A stretch of DNA of 64,000 nucleotides. It comes from Ruegeria sp. THAF33 (GTDB lineage: Bacteria > Pseudomonadota > Alphaproteobacteria > Rhodobacterales > Rhodobacteraceae). The notes beneath the pieces were generated by a model, which was not told the origin of the DNA, ran no database searches, and was given only the letters and a program-made list of their open reading frames with translations. This document shows positions 28,303 to 36,582 of this stretch, piece after piece. The translations under genes and the position numbers were made by a program. The first letter of the stretch is position 1, and every line of letters starts with the position of its first letter. Where the stretch lies: assembly GCF_009363615.1 (NCBI RefSeq), contig NZ_CP045384.1:1-64000 (forward strand), read 5' to 3'.

Positions 28303-29576
28303 AGATCGGCGTCATAGCGGACGACTTCACTGGTGCGAGTGATATTGCGAACACCTTGGCAAAGGGCGTTGAGCCGGAAGGTGGGTTACGAACGGCTCAG
28401 TTTACAGGCATTCCAACTACCCCGGCGGACGAGGCGATCGAAGCGGGTGTGATCTCTCTCAAAAGCCGCACTGCACCCGTCGATGAAGCCATTGCAGATA
28501 GCGTGCGCGCCCTGCGCTGGCTCGCGGATCAAGGATGCGGTCAGTTCATTTTCAAGTATTGCTCGACCTTCGATTCCACGTTGGCGGGAAACATCGGCCC
28601 CGTTGCGGAAGCGTTGGCCAATGAACTGAGTGCGCAAAAGGTGGTTTTCTGTCCGGCCTTTCCCACCACGGGGCGTACCGTCTATCAGGGACATCTTTTT
28701 GTGCACGGCAAGCTGTTGCACGAGTCTGGGATGGAAAATCACCCTCTTACTCCGATGACGGATGCAAACATCCGGCGATGGTTGCAGCGTCAGACCGAAG
28801 AAGCGGTCGGGTTGGTGCCCATTGACGCCGTGAAGCAAGGATCCGAGGCGATTGCTGCTGCTTTGAAGAGCGCCGACGAACGATTTGTGATTGGCGATGC
28901 GATTTCGGATGAAGATTTGTTGGCCTGGGGCGAAACTCTAAAGGATGCCAAGCTCATTACTGGGGGATCGGGTATAGCACTGGGGTTACCAAGAAACTTC
29001 TTGAGAGGGGCTTCACCCAATAGTGCTGGCAGTGTGTTCCCTGGTTTCACGGGGCCCGAGGCGATCCTTGCGGGGTCTTGCTCAGGCGCTACTCGTGAGC
29101 AGATCGATGTTCATGCGAGTTCCCATCCGACCTTCGCAATTGATGTTCCGGGCGTCATTTGCGGAGATGTGACCACGCAAACGCTTTTGGAATTCTTTGA
29201 AACGCACTTGGGTCAGGCGCCGCTCGCATATTCGTCGGGAAACCCGGAAGATGTGCGCGCGATCCAAAACCAATTTGGTCAGGAAGAAGTAGCAGAAAAG
29301 CTGGACAATCTCTTTGCAGATACCGCGCGAGAACTTGTCCTGACGGGGTACAAGCGATTGGTGGTGGCAGGAGGGGAGACGTCGGGCGCTGTCGCCAAAG
29401 CCGTGTCTGCGGCACTGGGGTCTCCTGCCATGTCGGTTGGGCCAGAGATTGACCCGGGCGTGCCGGTCCTGAGCGTTGGAAAAACCGAACCCATCGCGCT
29501 GGCGTTGAAGTCTGGAAACTTTGGCGCTCCGAACTTCTTTTTGAAGGCTCTCAGAATGATGGAGGCAGGCACATGA
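28299..29576 (+). CDS. otnK: Four-carbon acid sugar kinase (DUF1537), OtnK-like
   Basis: A 425-residue kinase. The N-terminal sugar-acid domain starts GVIADDFTGASDIANTL and includes FIFKYCSTFDSTLAGNIGPV, YQGHLFVHGKLLHESGM and NHPLTPMTDANIRRWLQRQ, all typical of 3-oxo-tetronate kinase OtnK; the C-terminal nucleotide domain has RLVVAGGETSGAV. OtnK phosphorylates 3-oxo-tetronate at O4. Immediately followed, with a 4-nt overlap, by an OtnC-like aldolase, which matches the known OtnK-OtnC pairing. No OtnI isomerase is seen nearby. Confidence 0.9.
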   Translation: MKIGVIADDFTGASDIANTLAKGVEPEGGLRTAQFTGIPTTPADEAIEAGVISLKSRTAPVDEAIADSVRALRWLADQGCGQFIFKYCSTFDSTLAGNIGPVAEALANELSAQKVVFCPAFPTTGRTVYQGHLFVHGKLLHESGMENHPLTPMTDANIRRWLQRQTEEAVGLVPIDAVKQGSEAIAAALKSADERFVIGDAISDEDLLAWGETLKDAKLITGGSGIALGLPRNFLRGASPNSAGSVFPGFTGPEAILAGSCSGATREQIDVHASSHPTFAIDVPGVICGDVTTQTLLEFFETHLGQAPLAYSSGNPEDVRAIQNQFGQEEVAEKLDNLFADTARELVLTGYKRLVVAGGETSGAVAKAVSAALGSPAMSVGPEIDPGVPVLSVGKTEPIALALKSGNFGAPNFFLKALRMMEAGT

Positions 29577-30214
29577 AATCTGAAGAATTGGTATTGCGGC
29601 AGCAGATGTCGGAGTTATGTGCCTCGCTGTTTGAGCGTGGATTTTCCGTCGGCACTGCGGGCAATGTCTCCGCTCGTCTACACGACGGTATCCTGATGAC
29701 GCCAACCAACTCAACTTTAGGAAATATCAAACCCGAGCGCATCGCCAAGATTGATTTGGATGGAAACCACGTCTCTGGCGACAAGCCGACCAAAGAGGTT
29801 TTTCTGCATCAGGCCTTTTATGAGACTCGACCAGAAGCGGGCGCGGTGGTTCATTTGCACTCGACCTGGGCCACCGCCCTGTCGTGTCTGGAAGACACCA
29901 ATCCAGATGATTGTATTCCTCCGCTGACGCCGTACGTGGTGATGCGCGTCGGCACGGTCAAACTTGTTCCATACGTCAAGCCGGGTGATCCGAAATCTGG
30001 TGACCTGATCCGCGAACTGAGCGGTAAATACAGTGCTGTACTGTTGGCCAACCACGGACCCGTCGTCTCGGGAAAGGATCTTTTCTCAGCGGTCTGTGCA
30101 GCAGAAGAGTTGGAAGAAACGGCCAAGTTGCTCGTGGCACTGCGGGGGATGCCAACCCGAACGTTGGATGCAGAACAAGTCGCAGAACTCAAAGAGACAT
30201 TCGGAGGGATTTAA
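29573..30214 (+). CDS. otnC: Class II aldolase/adducin family decarboxylase, OtnC-like
   Basis: A 213-residue zinc-dependent enzyme. Family motifs: GTAGNVSARLHDGILMTPTN near the start, GAVVHLHSTWATALSC with two zinc-ligand histidines, and VLLANHGPVVSGKDL with the third, followed by AAEELEETAKL. In tetronate pathways OtnC decarboxylates 3-oxo-tetronate 4-phosphate to dihydroxyacetone phosphate plus CO2. It is the last gene of the tctCBA operon and follows otnK with a 4-nt overlap. A fuculose-phosphate-type aldolase role is the alternative but fits the kinase less well. Confidence 0.9.
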   Translation: MKSEELVLRQQMSELCASLFERGFSVGTAGNVSARLHDGILMTPTNSTLGNIKPERIAKIDLDGNHVSGDKPTKEVFLHQAFYETRPEAGAVVHLHSTWATALSCLEDTNPDDCIPPLTPYVVMRVGTVKLVPYVKPGDPKSGDLIRELSGKYSAVLLANHGPVVSGKDLFSAVCAAEELEETAKLLVALRGMPTRTLDAEQVAELKETFGGI

Positions 30215-30300
30215 TCCGACGCCAAATACTGACTGTGCAGACTTTTGGGCAAATCGTGCAGGGCTATGGGCGTTAAACTTGAGTTTAATGAACGGAATCT

Positions 30301-30471
30301 ATGGCAAGAAAGCCGCGTTTTGAGGCACCTAAGCCCGGTGTGGCTTATCAATTGCGGGCGTTCTTTGCTGGCCGAATGCAAATACTGCACCGGTCTCCGA
30401 CTAACGCTTATGCTCTCAATGTCTCATTTCTCACGGGTGACCGGGACTTCAGTTTAGATGACAAAAATTAG
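30301..30471 (+). CDS. Possible small protein, unrecognised
   Basis: A 56-codon frame beginning MARKPRFEAPKPGVAYQL and rich in Arg/Lys/Phe. It ends at the edge of an IS3 remnant and may be a fragment of a larger gene. No ribosome site of note and no family recognised, so it is offered only as a possibility. Confidence 0.2.
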   Translation: MARKPRFEAPKPGVAYQLRAFFAGRMQILHRSPTNAYALNVSFLTGDRDFSLDDKN

Positions 30472-30770
30472 ATTTCGGCGGAGCGTGCGGTTCAAATACA
30501 GGGGTGTTTTTGATGAACTGTGGGCGGAACTTGCGGCCTAGCTGCTTCTTCAGCCACCGGATCTCGGAATCCAAAGCACGCAGCTTCTCGTCAGACAGTT
30601 CCATGCCGCCATACTTCGATTTGTATTTGTGGAAGGTGCTCTGGCTGATCCCAAAGTGCTTGTAAACATCCCCGTCTTCTCGCAGGCTTCTTGTTCGTTG
30701 ATCATCTGAATGATCTGTTCGCCGATGAATCCCACGTGCACTTGTCCGTCCTTTAGTTGACCAGACTCTA
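30472..30770 (-). pseudogene. IS3-family transposase OrfA remnant
   Basis: Read on the minus strand, one frame gives VGFIGEQIIQMINEQEACEK and the next gives GDVYKHFGISQSTFHKYKSK, YGGMELSDEKLRALDSEI and RWLKKQLG. Together these are a typical IS3 OrfA helix-turn-helix and leucine-zipper region, split by a single frameshift near 30680. The usual C-terminal part of OrfA and all of OrfB are absent, replaced by unrelated codons. No intact terminal inverted repeats were found. A dead insertion-sequence fragment. Confidence 0.75.
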
Positions 30771-30796
30771 CGCAAAACTGGAGGAGATTTACGGGC

Positions 30797-30930
30797 TCAG
30801 GTCATGTCCTGAAGAAACACAAAAGTCTTGATCTGACCAAATCCCGGCGGCAGCATTGACCTGCGTTGTTCGAAAAATGGGGATACCGTTTGCAAGGCCT
30901 TCTTAGTTTCTTCCCATGTAGAGTCTCGGG
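30797..30930 (-). pseudogene. 3' fragment of an unknown gene
   Basis: The minus strand gives ATRDSTWEETKKALQTV, then FFEQRRSMLPPGFGQIKTF and VFLQDMT before a TGA at 30799-30797. The composition looks like real coding sequence, but no start is available and the 5' side runs into the cyclase gene. It may be the tail of a gene destroyed by the neighbouring insertion-sequence event. No family assigned. Confidence 0.3.
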
Positions 30931-30939
30931 TTGCTTGCG

Positions 30940-31914
30940 ATGATACATTCCTCACCTGAACTGCTGGCAGTTTCCAGGCGTTGGTACGAGATTCTCAGAA
31001 CCAAAAAGAATACTGAGGAATTGCGGAACTTTCTGTCGAAAGCAGAAGAACTTCGGTTCGTTGGAACCGGCGAAGGCGAGTATTGGAGCGGGCAAGCCGT
31101 TCGTGATGGGGTTAGCGGCTTTTTTGCGGAAATCCCGGCACCGGTCGTTTTCGAAGAAATTGAAGCGGAAGCCTTCGAAAACGGAGAAACGGGATGGTCA
31201 TCCTTTGTCCATAAGATTCAGTTTGTCGGCTTTGATGAAGCCGTCTTCTATCGCACCGTCCTGATTTTTGTCCTGGAGGGAGCGGCCTGGAAGATCATCA
31301 ATCGCCACGCTTCAGTACCCACTCCGAATATTGAACTTGTGGGTAAGGAACAGCTGGCCATCCAAAAACTGATTGATGCCGCACGCGATGAAGGGCCCGA
31401 GCTGACCCAAACCGAAGGTTTAGCTTCGGTACTTTTCACTGATGTGGAGGGCAGTACGGCATTGGCAGAGGCGTTGGGTGATCAGCGTTGGTCGGTGCTG
31501 ATCGAAAACCATTTCCGGGTCTTGTCGGCGATCATTGAAAAGCATCATGGCCAGTTCGTAAAATCCCTTGGAGACGGAACGTTGTCCGTCTTTCCGTCTG
31601 CGAAAGAAGCATTAGCGGCTGCCATCAAAATTCAGAAGGCCATTGCGTCGGTATCCGAAGAGCCGTTTTTCGGTATTCGTATTGGAATTCACACTGGCGA
31701 TGTCGTGCAATCACGTGGAGATTTTTTCGGTACCGTGGTCAACAAAGCGTCACGCATTACAACGGCTGGTGTGGCAGGTGAAATACTCGTTTCAGATGTG
31801 ACCCGCGCCATGGTTGCCGGACAGACCGGTTTTTCGTTTTCCGGCCTAGAACCCAGACTGCTCAAAGGGCTCCGTGGACACCACGTACTGTATCGGCTCC
31901 AGTGGAATAATTGA
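30940..31914 (+). CDS. SnoaL-like domain fused to a class III adenylate/guanylate cyclase
   Basis: A 324-residue soluble protein. The N-terminal half (about residues 5-135) looks like a SnoaL/NTF2-type cone domain (SRRWYEILRTK, WSGQAVRDGVSGFFAEIP, WKIINRHASVP). The C-terminal half is a class III cyclase catalytic domain with LFTDVEGSTALAEALGD, FVKSLGDGTLSVFPSA and IRIGIHTGDVVQSRGDFFGT, including both metal-binding aspartates (D in FTDVEG and D in LGDG). TTG 30931 is in frame, but the ATG at 30940 is preferred. It would make cAMP or cGMP under control of a small ligand bound by the SnoaL domain; the ligand is unknown. Confidence 0.85.
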   Translation: MIHSSPELLAVSRRWYEILRTKKNTEELRNFLSKAEELRFVGTGEGEYWSGQAVRDGVSGFFAEIPAPVVFEEIEAEAFENGETGWSSFVHKIQFVGFDEAVFYRTVLIFVLEGAAWKIINRHASVPTPNIELVGKEQLAIQKLIDAARDEGPELTQTEGLASVLFTDVEGSTALAEALGDQRWSVLIENHFRVLSAIIEKHHGQFVKSLGDGTLSVFPSAKEALAAAIKIQKAIASVSEEPFFGIRIGIHTGDVVQSRGDFFGTVVNKASRITTAGVAGEILVSDVTRAMVAGQTGFSFSGLEPRLLKGLRGHHVLYRLQWNN

Positions 31915-31978
31915 GCGTTGACTTCACCTTAACTCGACAGGTCGAATGGTTCCCTCGCGAAGCAGGTGGGTACAAAGC

Positions 31979-31993
31979 ACTGTATTGCACAGT
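31979..31993. promoter_or_regulatory. Short palindrome actgt-attgc-acagt
   Basis: A perfect 5-bp inverted repeat with a 5-nt centre, between the cyclase gene and the ribbon-helix-helix gene. It could be a regulator site; no assignment is made. Confidence 0.25.
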
Positions 31994-32153
31994 ACAGAAA
32001 ATCGCCAAAATACTCCGGTGGATTGCGGCTATCGCCCTACTGTCACGTGTGCAGTATGCAACAAGATCAGCATACAATTTCTCGCGTGCCGGATGGTTCG
32101 GTTGGGTCAGTGTCACGTCCTTCCAAAGACGAGATGCGCTGTGGATGTTTCTA

Positions 32154-32378
32154 TCACTCGTCCACGACACGAAACTCACCGGATGGCGCGTCAGTAGGTG
32201 GTTCTTCGAACTCATTGGAAATCAGACCGCGACGGATAAGTTCACGAATGGCGGCCGCTCTGGATGGCAGTCTGTTCTCGAACCGCCAATCATCGATGGC
32301 CTTAAGCTCTTCGAGGTCGAGCATCAGTTGCAGTTTTTCAGTGCGCTTTGGTGGTCGATTTTGATCAGACACTGGCAT
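32154..32378 (-). CDS. Ribbon-helix-helix-like small protein
   Basis: A 74-residue protein. KLQLMLDLEELKAIDDWRFE followed by NRLPSRAAAIRELIRRGL is the classical beta-strand, helix, turn, helix pattern of RHH (MetJ/Arc) DNA-binding proteins, with a Pro-Ser-Arg turn at the second-helix start. The C-terminus is acidic. Overlapping frames on the other strand show no such signature. It may repress itself or a neighbour; no toxin gene is adjacent, so an antitoxin role is unsupported. Confidence 0.75.
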   Translation of the reverse strand: MPVSDQNRPPKRTEKLQLMLDLEELKAIDDWRFENRLPSRAAAIRELIRRGLISNEFEEPPTDAPSGEFRVVDE

Positions 32379-32583
32379 GACCTCAGTAGCTTACGTCAGT
32401 TACTCCAAGCATGTATGGCAATGGGCCTGTGTGTCTACATCAATGTTGGCATGTTGGGCTGGATACCCATGATCATGAAGCGCCCCATTATGCGTGGCAT
32501 ACCTATAATAAGTATATGATTTTATTTGAAATTTACCATTTTATCCCTAGTATCTACTCTGTAAGAAACGAAATGGAGTGAAA

Positions 32584-33084
32584 ATGATACAGCAAGTTTT
32601 GAAGTCTGAAGTTCAGGAAGAAACGAACGATACAGGCATCGACAAAAATGCGTGGATCGCCAACGCGGTGACGGAAATACTGGCCGATACAATGATCCTG
32701 ATGGTGAAAACGCAAGGCACACATTGGAACGTCGTCGGCCCGCTATTCCTGCCGATCCATGAGCTTACAGAGCGTCAGTATCGTGACCTGTTTGAGGCCG
32801 CTGATGAATTGGCCGAGCGCGTGCGCGCGTTGGGTCAGGTGGCACCGATTTCGTTCACTGACATGGTTAGCCAGGCAAAGTTGACCGAAGAAGAAACGTT
32901 CAAAGACGCAGAAGGTATGATCAAGCAGTTGGTTGCAGACCATGAAGCGATCGCCCGAAACCTGCGTGAGACTGCCGCGACCGCCGCCCGTTATGGCGAT
33001 GGAGCTACAGAGGATCTGATGAACGCCAGGATGGCCAAGCATGAAGAAGCAGTCTGGATGCTCAAGGCGATTGTTGCGGCCTAG
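32584..33084 (+). CDS. dps: Dps family DNA-protecting ferritin-like protein
   Basis: A 166-residue dodecameric mini-ferritin that oxidises Fe2+ with H2O2 and shields DNA. The ferroxidase signature is intact: TQGTHWNVVGPLFLPIHELT (His ligand) and RDLFEAADELAERVRALG (Asp/Glu ligands). A GTG at 32578 is in frame, but it overlaps the ribosome site ggag; the ATG at 32584 is preferred. A TATAAT box lies at 32504-32509 without a matching -35, as is common for activator-dependent stress promoters. Confidence 0.93.
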   Translation: MIQQVLKSEVQEETNDTGIDKNAWIANAVTEILADTMILMVKTQGTHWNVVGPLFLPIHELTERQYRDLFEAADELAERVRALGQVAPISFTDMVSQAKLTEEETFKDAEGMIKQLVADHEAIARNLRETAATAARYGDGATEDLMNARMAKHEEAVWMLKAIVAA

Positions 33085-33134
33085 TGGGCGGCTCCCGTCG
33101 ATCTGAACCACCGTTTGAGAAGAAAGGAAAACTC

Positions 33135-33419
33135 ATGACACGTGTTGGGTACGAGAAAAAGGCACAGCTGCAACTGGATAGTTGGAATGCCCAGATTGAT
33201 GTTCTTGAAGCCAAGCTGAAAGTGGCGGAAGCGGATGCCAAGATCGAGCTCGAGGAACAACTCAGCAAGCTCTACAAGGTAAGGTCTGACGCAGAAGCTC
33301 AGCTGAAAGAGTTGAAGTCGACCAGCGACGAGGCCTGGGAAGACGTCAAAGAGGGCTACGAGGCTGCATGGAATGACATGCAGAGTGCTTTGAAAAAAGC
33401 GGCCGACCGGTTCGCGTAA
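33135..33419 (+). CDS. Small coiled-coil protein
   Basis: A 94-residue highly charged, helical protein: YEKKAQLQLDSWNAQIDVLE, KLKVAEADAKIELEEQL, then DEAWEDVKEGYEAAWNDMQ. Heptad spacing suggests a coiled coil. The start is the ATG at 33135 with aaaggaaa upstream; the longer frame from 33084 has no ribosome site. Similar small coiled-coil genes are common next to stress genes such as dps; no defined function. Confidence 0.75.
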   Translation: MTRVGYEKKAQLQLDSWNAQIDVLEAKLKVAEADAKIELEEQLSKLYKVRSDAEAQLKELKSTSDEAWEDVKEGYEAAWNDMQSALKKAADRFA

Positions 33420-33463
33420 AGCAGGGTTCGTCAAGAAAGCGCGTGTTGGGAATGGGGACTGGA

Positions 33464-34729
33464 ATGCAAACACCCAGAGAATTAGTGAGGTATTTTCGCG
33501 GGTTCCTAACCATCCCTGCCGCCATAAGTCTTTCAGGTCTCGTGGTGGCTGGGATTGTCTTCAAGACCGAGCAAGCGCTTGTGACGTGGGGTTGGTCCGC
33601 TTCCGATTGGCTCAGCGTTTCGAATCGTACTGCGAGCGATGTACTGAGCGCAATCTCGGCAGCATCCATGTCCGCATTGGTCATGGTCTATTCCATTGTT
33701 CTTCTGGTCTACACCTTGGCAGCTGGATCTATTGGCCCCAGGCTCTTGCAGCGCTTTGGCGAAGACAGGGTAAATCAGATTGCAGTTGGTTCACTTGGAG
33801 CAACGTTTTTATACAGCTTGATGCTCTTGTGGTTGGTACGCGATGACACATCAGTGAACCTAGCCGTGGTGGTTGGCATAATCTATTCGATCGTCTCAGT
33901 TCTATTGCTGCTGCTCTTCGTCCATACAGTATCGACGCGCGTAACCATTGATCAGGAGGCGGCGCGGATTTCTGAAGCCTTGGATCGCCAAGTGAGCACC
34001 GCGATCGAAAACAGTGCAGATATTCCATCCTCAGAGGCAATCCCCGAGAAGGGAGACAAGCGCCCGGTCCCGGCTTCGGGAACTGGTTATGTGAACTCGA
34101 TCAACACCGAAGAACTGGTGCGTGCGGCCAAACAAGCAGGAGCAGTCGTCGTTTTTGATGTGCAGCCTGGTGACTTTATGGTTCCATCGGACATTTTGGC
34201 CAATGTTCATGGTGATATTGATGAGAGCCTCAATGATCTGGTGCAAGCGGCAGCTCCGTTGATCCCCGCGCGAGACCCTAACGGAGATATCCGTTTTTCT
34301 GTCCATCTTCTCGTTGAAATCGCACTTCGGGCATTATCGCCGGGTGTCAACGACACGTTCACCGCAATTGTCTGCATCGACCGTCTATCGGCCTCTCTGG
34401 CCCGTGCGTGGTCGTCCAAGCTCTGCACGGGTGTGTATCGAGATGACGACGGAGCCGTGCGGGTGGTTTACCCATCCATCACGGCACAGTCGTTGTTTCA
34501 CGACTCGATGCCAGCTCTAAGACGCGCCGCTCGGGGCAATGGCCTCGTGACGGCCGCCCTTATTCGAGCTTTGGTGCGCATTGCTGAAGCGGCTCCAGAA
34601 AAGGAAGCGTGGGCTGTTGTAGATGAACTAACCGCAGTCAGAGATGAGACCCGAGAAAGCGACATGCTGGAGCGCGATATTGATAAGTTTTGTGGTCAAA
34701 TCGAAACTGCAATGCGAGGGCTTAGTTAA
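33464..34729 (+). CDS. DUF2254 family membrane protein
   Basis: A 421-residue protein with four N-terminal hydrophobic spans (AAISLSGLVVAGIVF, ALVMVYSIVLLVYTLAAG, ATFLYSLMLLWLV, IIYSIVSVLLLLLFVH) and a large soluble C-terminal domain. Family landmarks are GPRLLQRFGEDRVNQIAVG after the second span and RALSPGVNDTFTAIVCIDRL in the soluble part. TTG 33443 is in frame, but the ATG at 33464 follows ggactgga. Function of the family is unknown. Confidence 0.85.
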   Translation: MQTPRELVRYFRGFLTIPAAISLSGLVVAGIVFKTEQALVTWGWSASDWLSVSNRTASDVLSAISAASMSALVMVYSIVLLVYTLAAGSIGPRLLQRFGEDRVNQIAVGSLGATFLYSLMLLWLVRDDTSVNLAVVVGIIYSIVSVLLLLLFVHTVSTRVTIDQEAARISEALDRQVSTAIENSADIPSSEAIPEKGDKRPVPASGTGYVNSINTEELVRAAKQAGAVVVFDVQPGDFMVPSDILANVHGDIDESLNDLVQAAAPLIPARDPNGDIRFSVHLLVEIALRALSPGVNDTFTAIVCIDRLSASLARAWSSKLCTGVYRDDDGAVRVVYPSITAQSLFHDSMPALRRAARGNGLVTAALIRALVRIAEAAPEKEAWAVVDELTAVRDETRESDMLERDIDKFCGQIETAMRGLS

Positions 34730-35007
34730 ACTTCCCTTACGCGCGTAGTCCCGTTCTGCGGGGGAGAAGTGCGTGGGCCATCCGCAGTGATATCGAGAAG
34801 AACTTGAGTGCCGGGCTTGCCTTCAAGTTAAAAAAGACGGCAAGCAGGTGATGAAAGCAGACAGCAGGGAATGATCGCATAAAGCCCAAAACGGGCGGGC
34901 ACTGAATTCAAGTAGAATTGACTTTCCCAGCTTTCAGATAAAAGGGTTGTGAGTTTCCTTCTTTAACTCGAAGTACCCCAATTCATGCCAAGGTGGGAGG
35001 AGTTGCT

Positions 35008-35736
35008 ATGAAAACAACGGTTGTGACTGGCGCCGCGGGAGGGATGGGGAAGTCCATCTGCCGCCAATTGCGGGCAGATGGGGTCCACGTCGTTGGACTG
35101 GACCTTAATGAAGGGGGTCTGGACGAACTGGCAACAGAATTGGGCCCAGATTTCACGCCGATCTCCGTTGACCTAACGGATTCCATGGCTATCGCTCAGA
35201 CGTTTGATGGCATTAAGTCAGCGCACGGCGGTCTGGATGCTTTGGTAAACAACGCGGGCACCTGCTTCATGTCCGACTTCCCGCACATTCCGCCCGAGGA
35301 ACTCGAAAAACAGATGGCAATCAACTTTAACTCTGCGTTCCATTGTTGCCAGCAGGCGGTTCAGTTGATGTTGGAACGCGAAGGCATCAAAAAGATTGTG
35401 AATATCTCTTCGAACGGAGCTTACAATTTCGATGTGTTCGACCCTCCGCACTACCGGGCGTCAAAGGCAGCAATGGATACCCTAACGAAAGACCTTGCCC
35501 GTCGATACGCAAATGAAAAAATCTGTGTGAATTCGCTGGCACCTGCCATGACCGAGACACCTTTGTTCAATGTCTTGACCGAGGAAGTCTTGGAGAAAGC
35601 CGTTAGTGCCATGCCGCATGGTCGCGCGATGCGGCCCGAGCAAATCGCCTCTTGGGTCAGTTTTCTCATTTCGCCGGCCGGTGATGTTTCCAGCGGGAAC
35701 GTGATTATTCTGAATCAAGGGCGCGACGTCAGATAA
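35008..35736 (+). CDS. Short-chain dehydrogenase/reductase
   Basis: A 242-residue SDR. Cofactor motif TGAAGGMGKSICRQL (TGxxxGxG), NNAGTCF, catalytic serine in NISSNGAYNF and YRASKAAM (YxxxK) are all present. GGSGxG-type classical SDR with NAD preference suggested by the Asp at the end of the second strand (VVGLDLNEGG). The ATG at 35008 follows gggagga; GTG 34993 is also in frame. Neighbouring genes encode a lactonase-like hydrolase and an aminotransferase, on mixed strands. Substrate unknown. Confidence 0.9.
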   Translation: MKTTVVTGAAGGMGKSICRQLRADGVHVVGLDLNEGGLDELATELGPDFTPISVDLTDSMAIAQTFDGIKSAHGGLDALVNNAGTCFMSDFPHIPPEELEKQMAINFNSAFHCCQQAVQLMLEREGIKKIVNISSNGAYNFDVFDPPHYRASKAAMDTLTKDLARRYANEKICVNSLAPAMTETPLFNVLTEEVLEKAVSAMPHGRAMRPEQIASWVSFLISPAGDVSSGNVIILNQGRDVR

Positions 35737-35785
35737 CTGGCAGGCGCGACATCACTTTTCGGGAAAAGTGAGCCACAGGTTGGGA

Positions 35786-36541
35786 TCAACGGTAGACTTC
35801 TGGTGCTTTCTTCAGAACGGGCCACTGCTTGGGACAATGCCCATAGATTACAAAGGCATCTCGTTCGGATGCTAGACGCATCAACCTGTCTGCGCTGGCA
35901 ATCGCGGCATCTTCGTCCCATGAGCCGGCAAACTTATCGTCGATTTCTGCCGGTCGGGAAATTGCATCACTCGTTAACAAAATTGCACCCGAAGGAAGAT
36001 CGACCATTACTGCGATCTGGCCAGGCGCATGACCGGGTGAGGCCAAAACGAAGATGCCCGGTCCAATCTCTGCGTCGCCTTCAACCAAGAGATAATCCTG
36101 ATCGGGCCATTCCAAAGGCCGTATATCGCCCCAATACAATGGGCGAGGCAAGGCTCGCTCCGCGGAAGAGATAAGAATTGGACTGCTTGGAAAGTCGCCC
36201 AATGCGCCGATATGGTCGATATGAGTGTGCGTACAAATCTGCAATGTGATGTCTGACGGAGTCAGTCCGAGTTTTGCCAGTTGTGCGCATGGCAGATTGT
36301 CTGGTTCACACTTCAGGACCTCGCCGAACTCGTCCAATCGATCTTCTTTGACTGCGGCGTCGGTATCGGTCGCGTATTTTTCAGGAAACCCAGTGTCGAT
36401 AAGTATTGCTTCTCCTAAGTCCGTCCGGACCAGAAACCCGCAGATCCCAATAATGCGGCCGGTGGAATGGACCTTGAACAGCCCGTAGTCCAGAACTGCC
36501 AAGTCACTCGGTCGCCCTTTGACAAATCCTTCTGCTTGCAC
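35786..36541 (-). CDS. Metallo-beta-lactamase-fold protein, AHL-lactonase-like
   Basis: A 251-residue zinc hydrolase. Metal ligands: CTHTHIDHIGAL (HxHxDH), SPGHAPGQIAV, LTSDAIS and YGHCPKQ. The N-terminal AVLDYGLFKVHST and ILIDTGFPEKYA strands match the N-acyl-homoserine-lactonase group. It is convergent with the SDR gene and divergent from the aminotransferase gene. A lactonase role is likely by fold, but the substrate could be any lactone; a second such protein lies at 27505-28302. Confidence 0.85.
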   Translation of the reverse strand: MQAEGFVKGRPSDLAVLDYGLFKVHSTGRIIGICGFLVRTDLGEAILIDTGFPEKYATDTDAAVKEDRLDEFGEVLKCEPDNLPCAQLAKLGLTPSDITLQICTHTHIDHIGALGDFPSSPILISSAERALPRPLYWGDIRPLEWPDQDYLLVEGDAEIGPGIFVLASPGHAPGQIAVMVDLPSGAILLTSDAISRPAEIDDKFAGSWDEDAAIASADRLMRLASERDAFVIYGHCPKQWPVLKKAPEVYR

Positions 36542-36582
36542 AGACTCTCTCCCTGATTGACTACAAGGATTTTGAGTACAGC

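Noticed and set aside
31911..32519. 202-codon plus-strand frame with several aromatic residues
   Set aside because: It covers the ribbon-helix-helix gene on the minus strand, which has clear family motifs; the plus frame has none.
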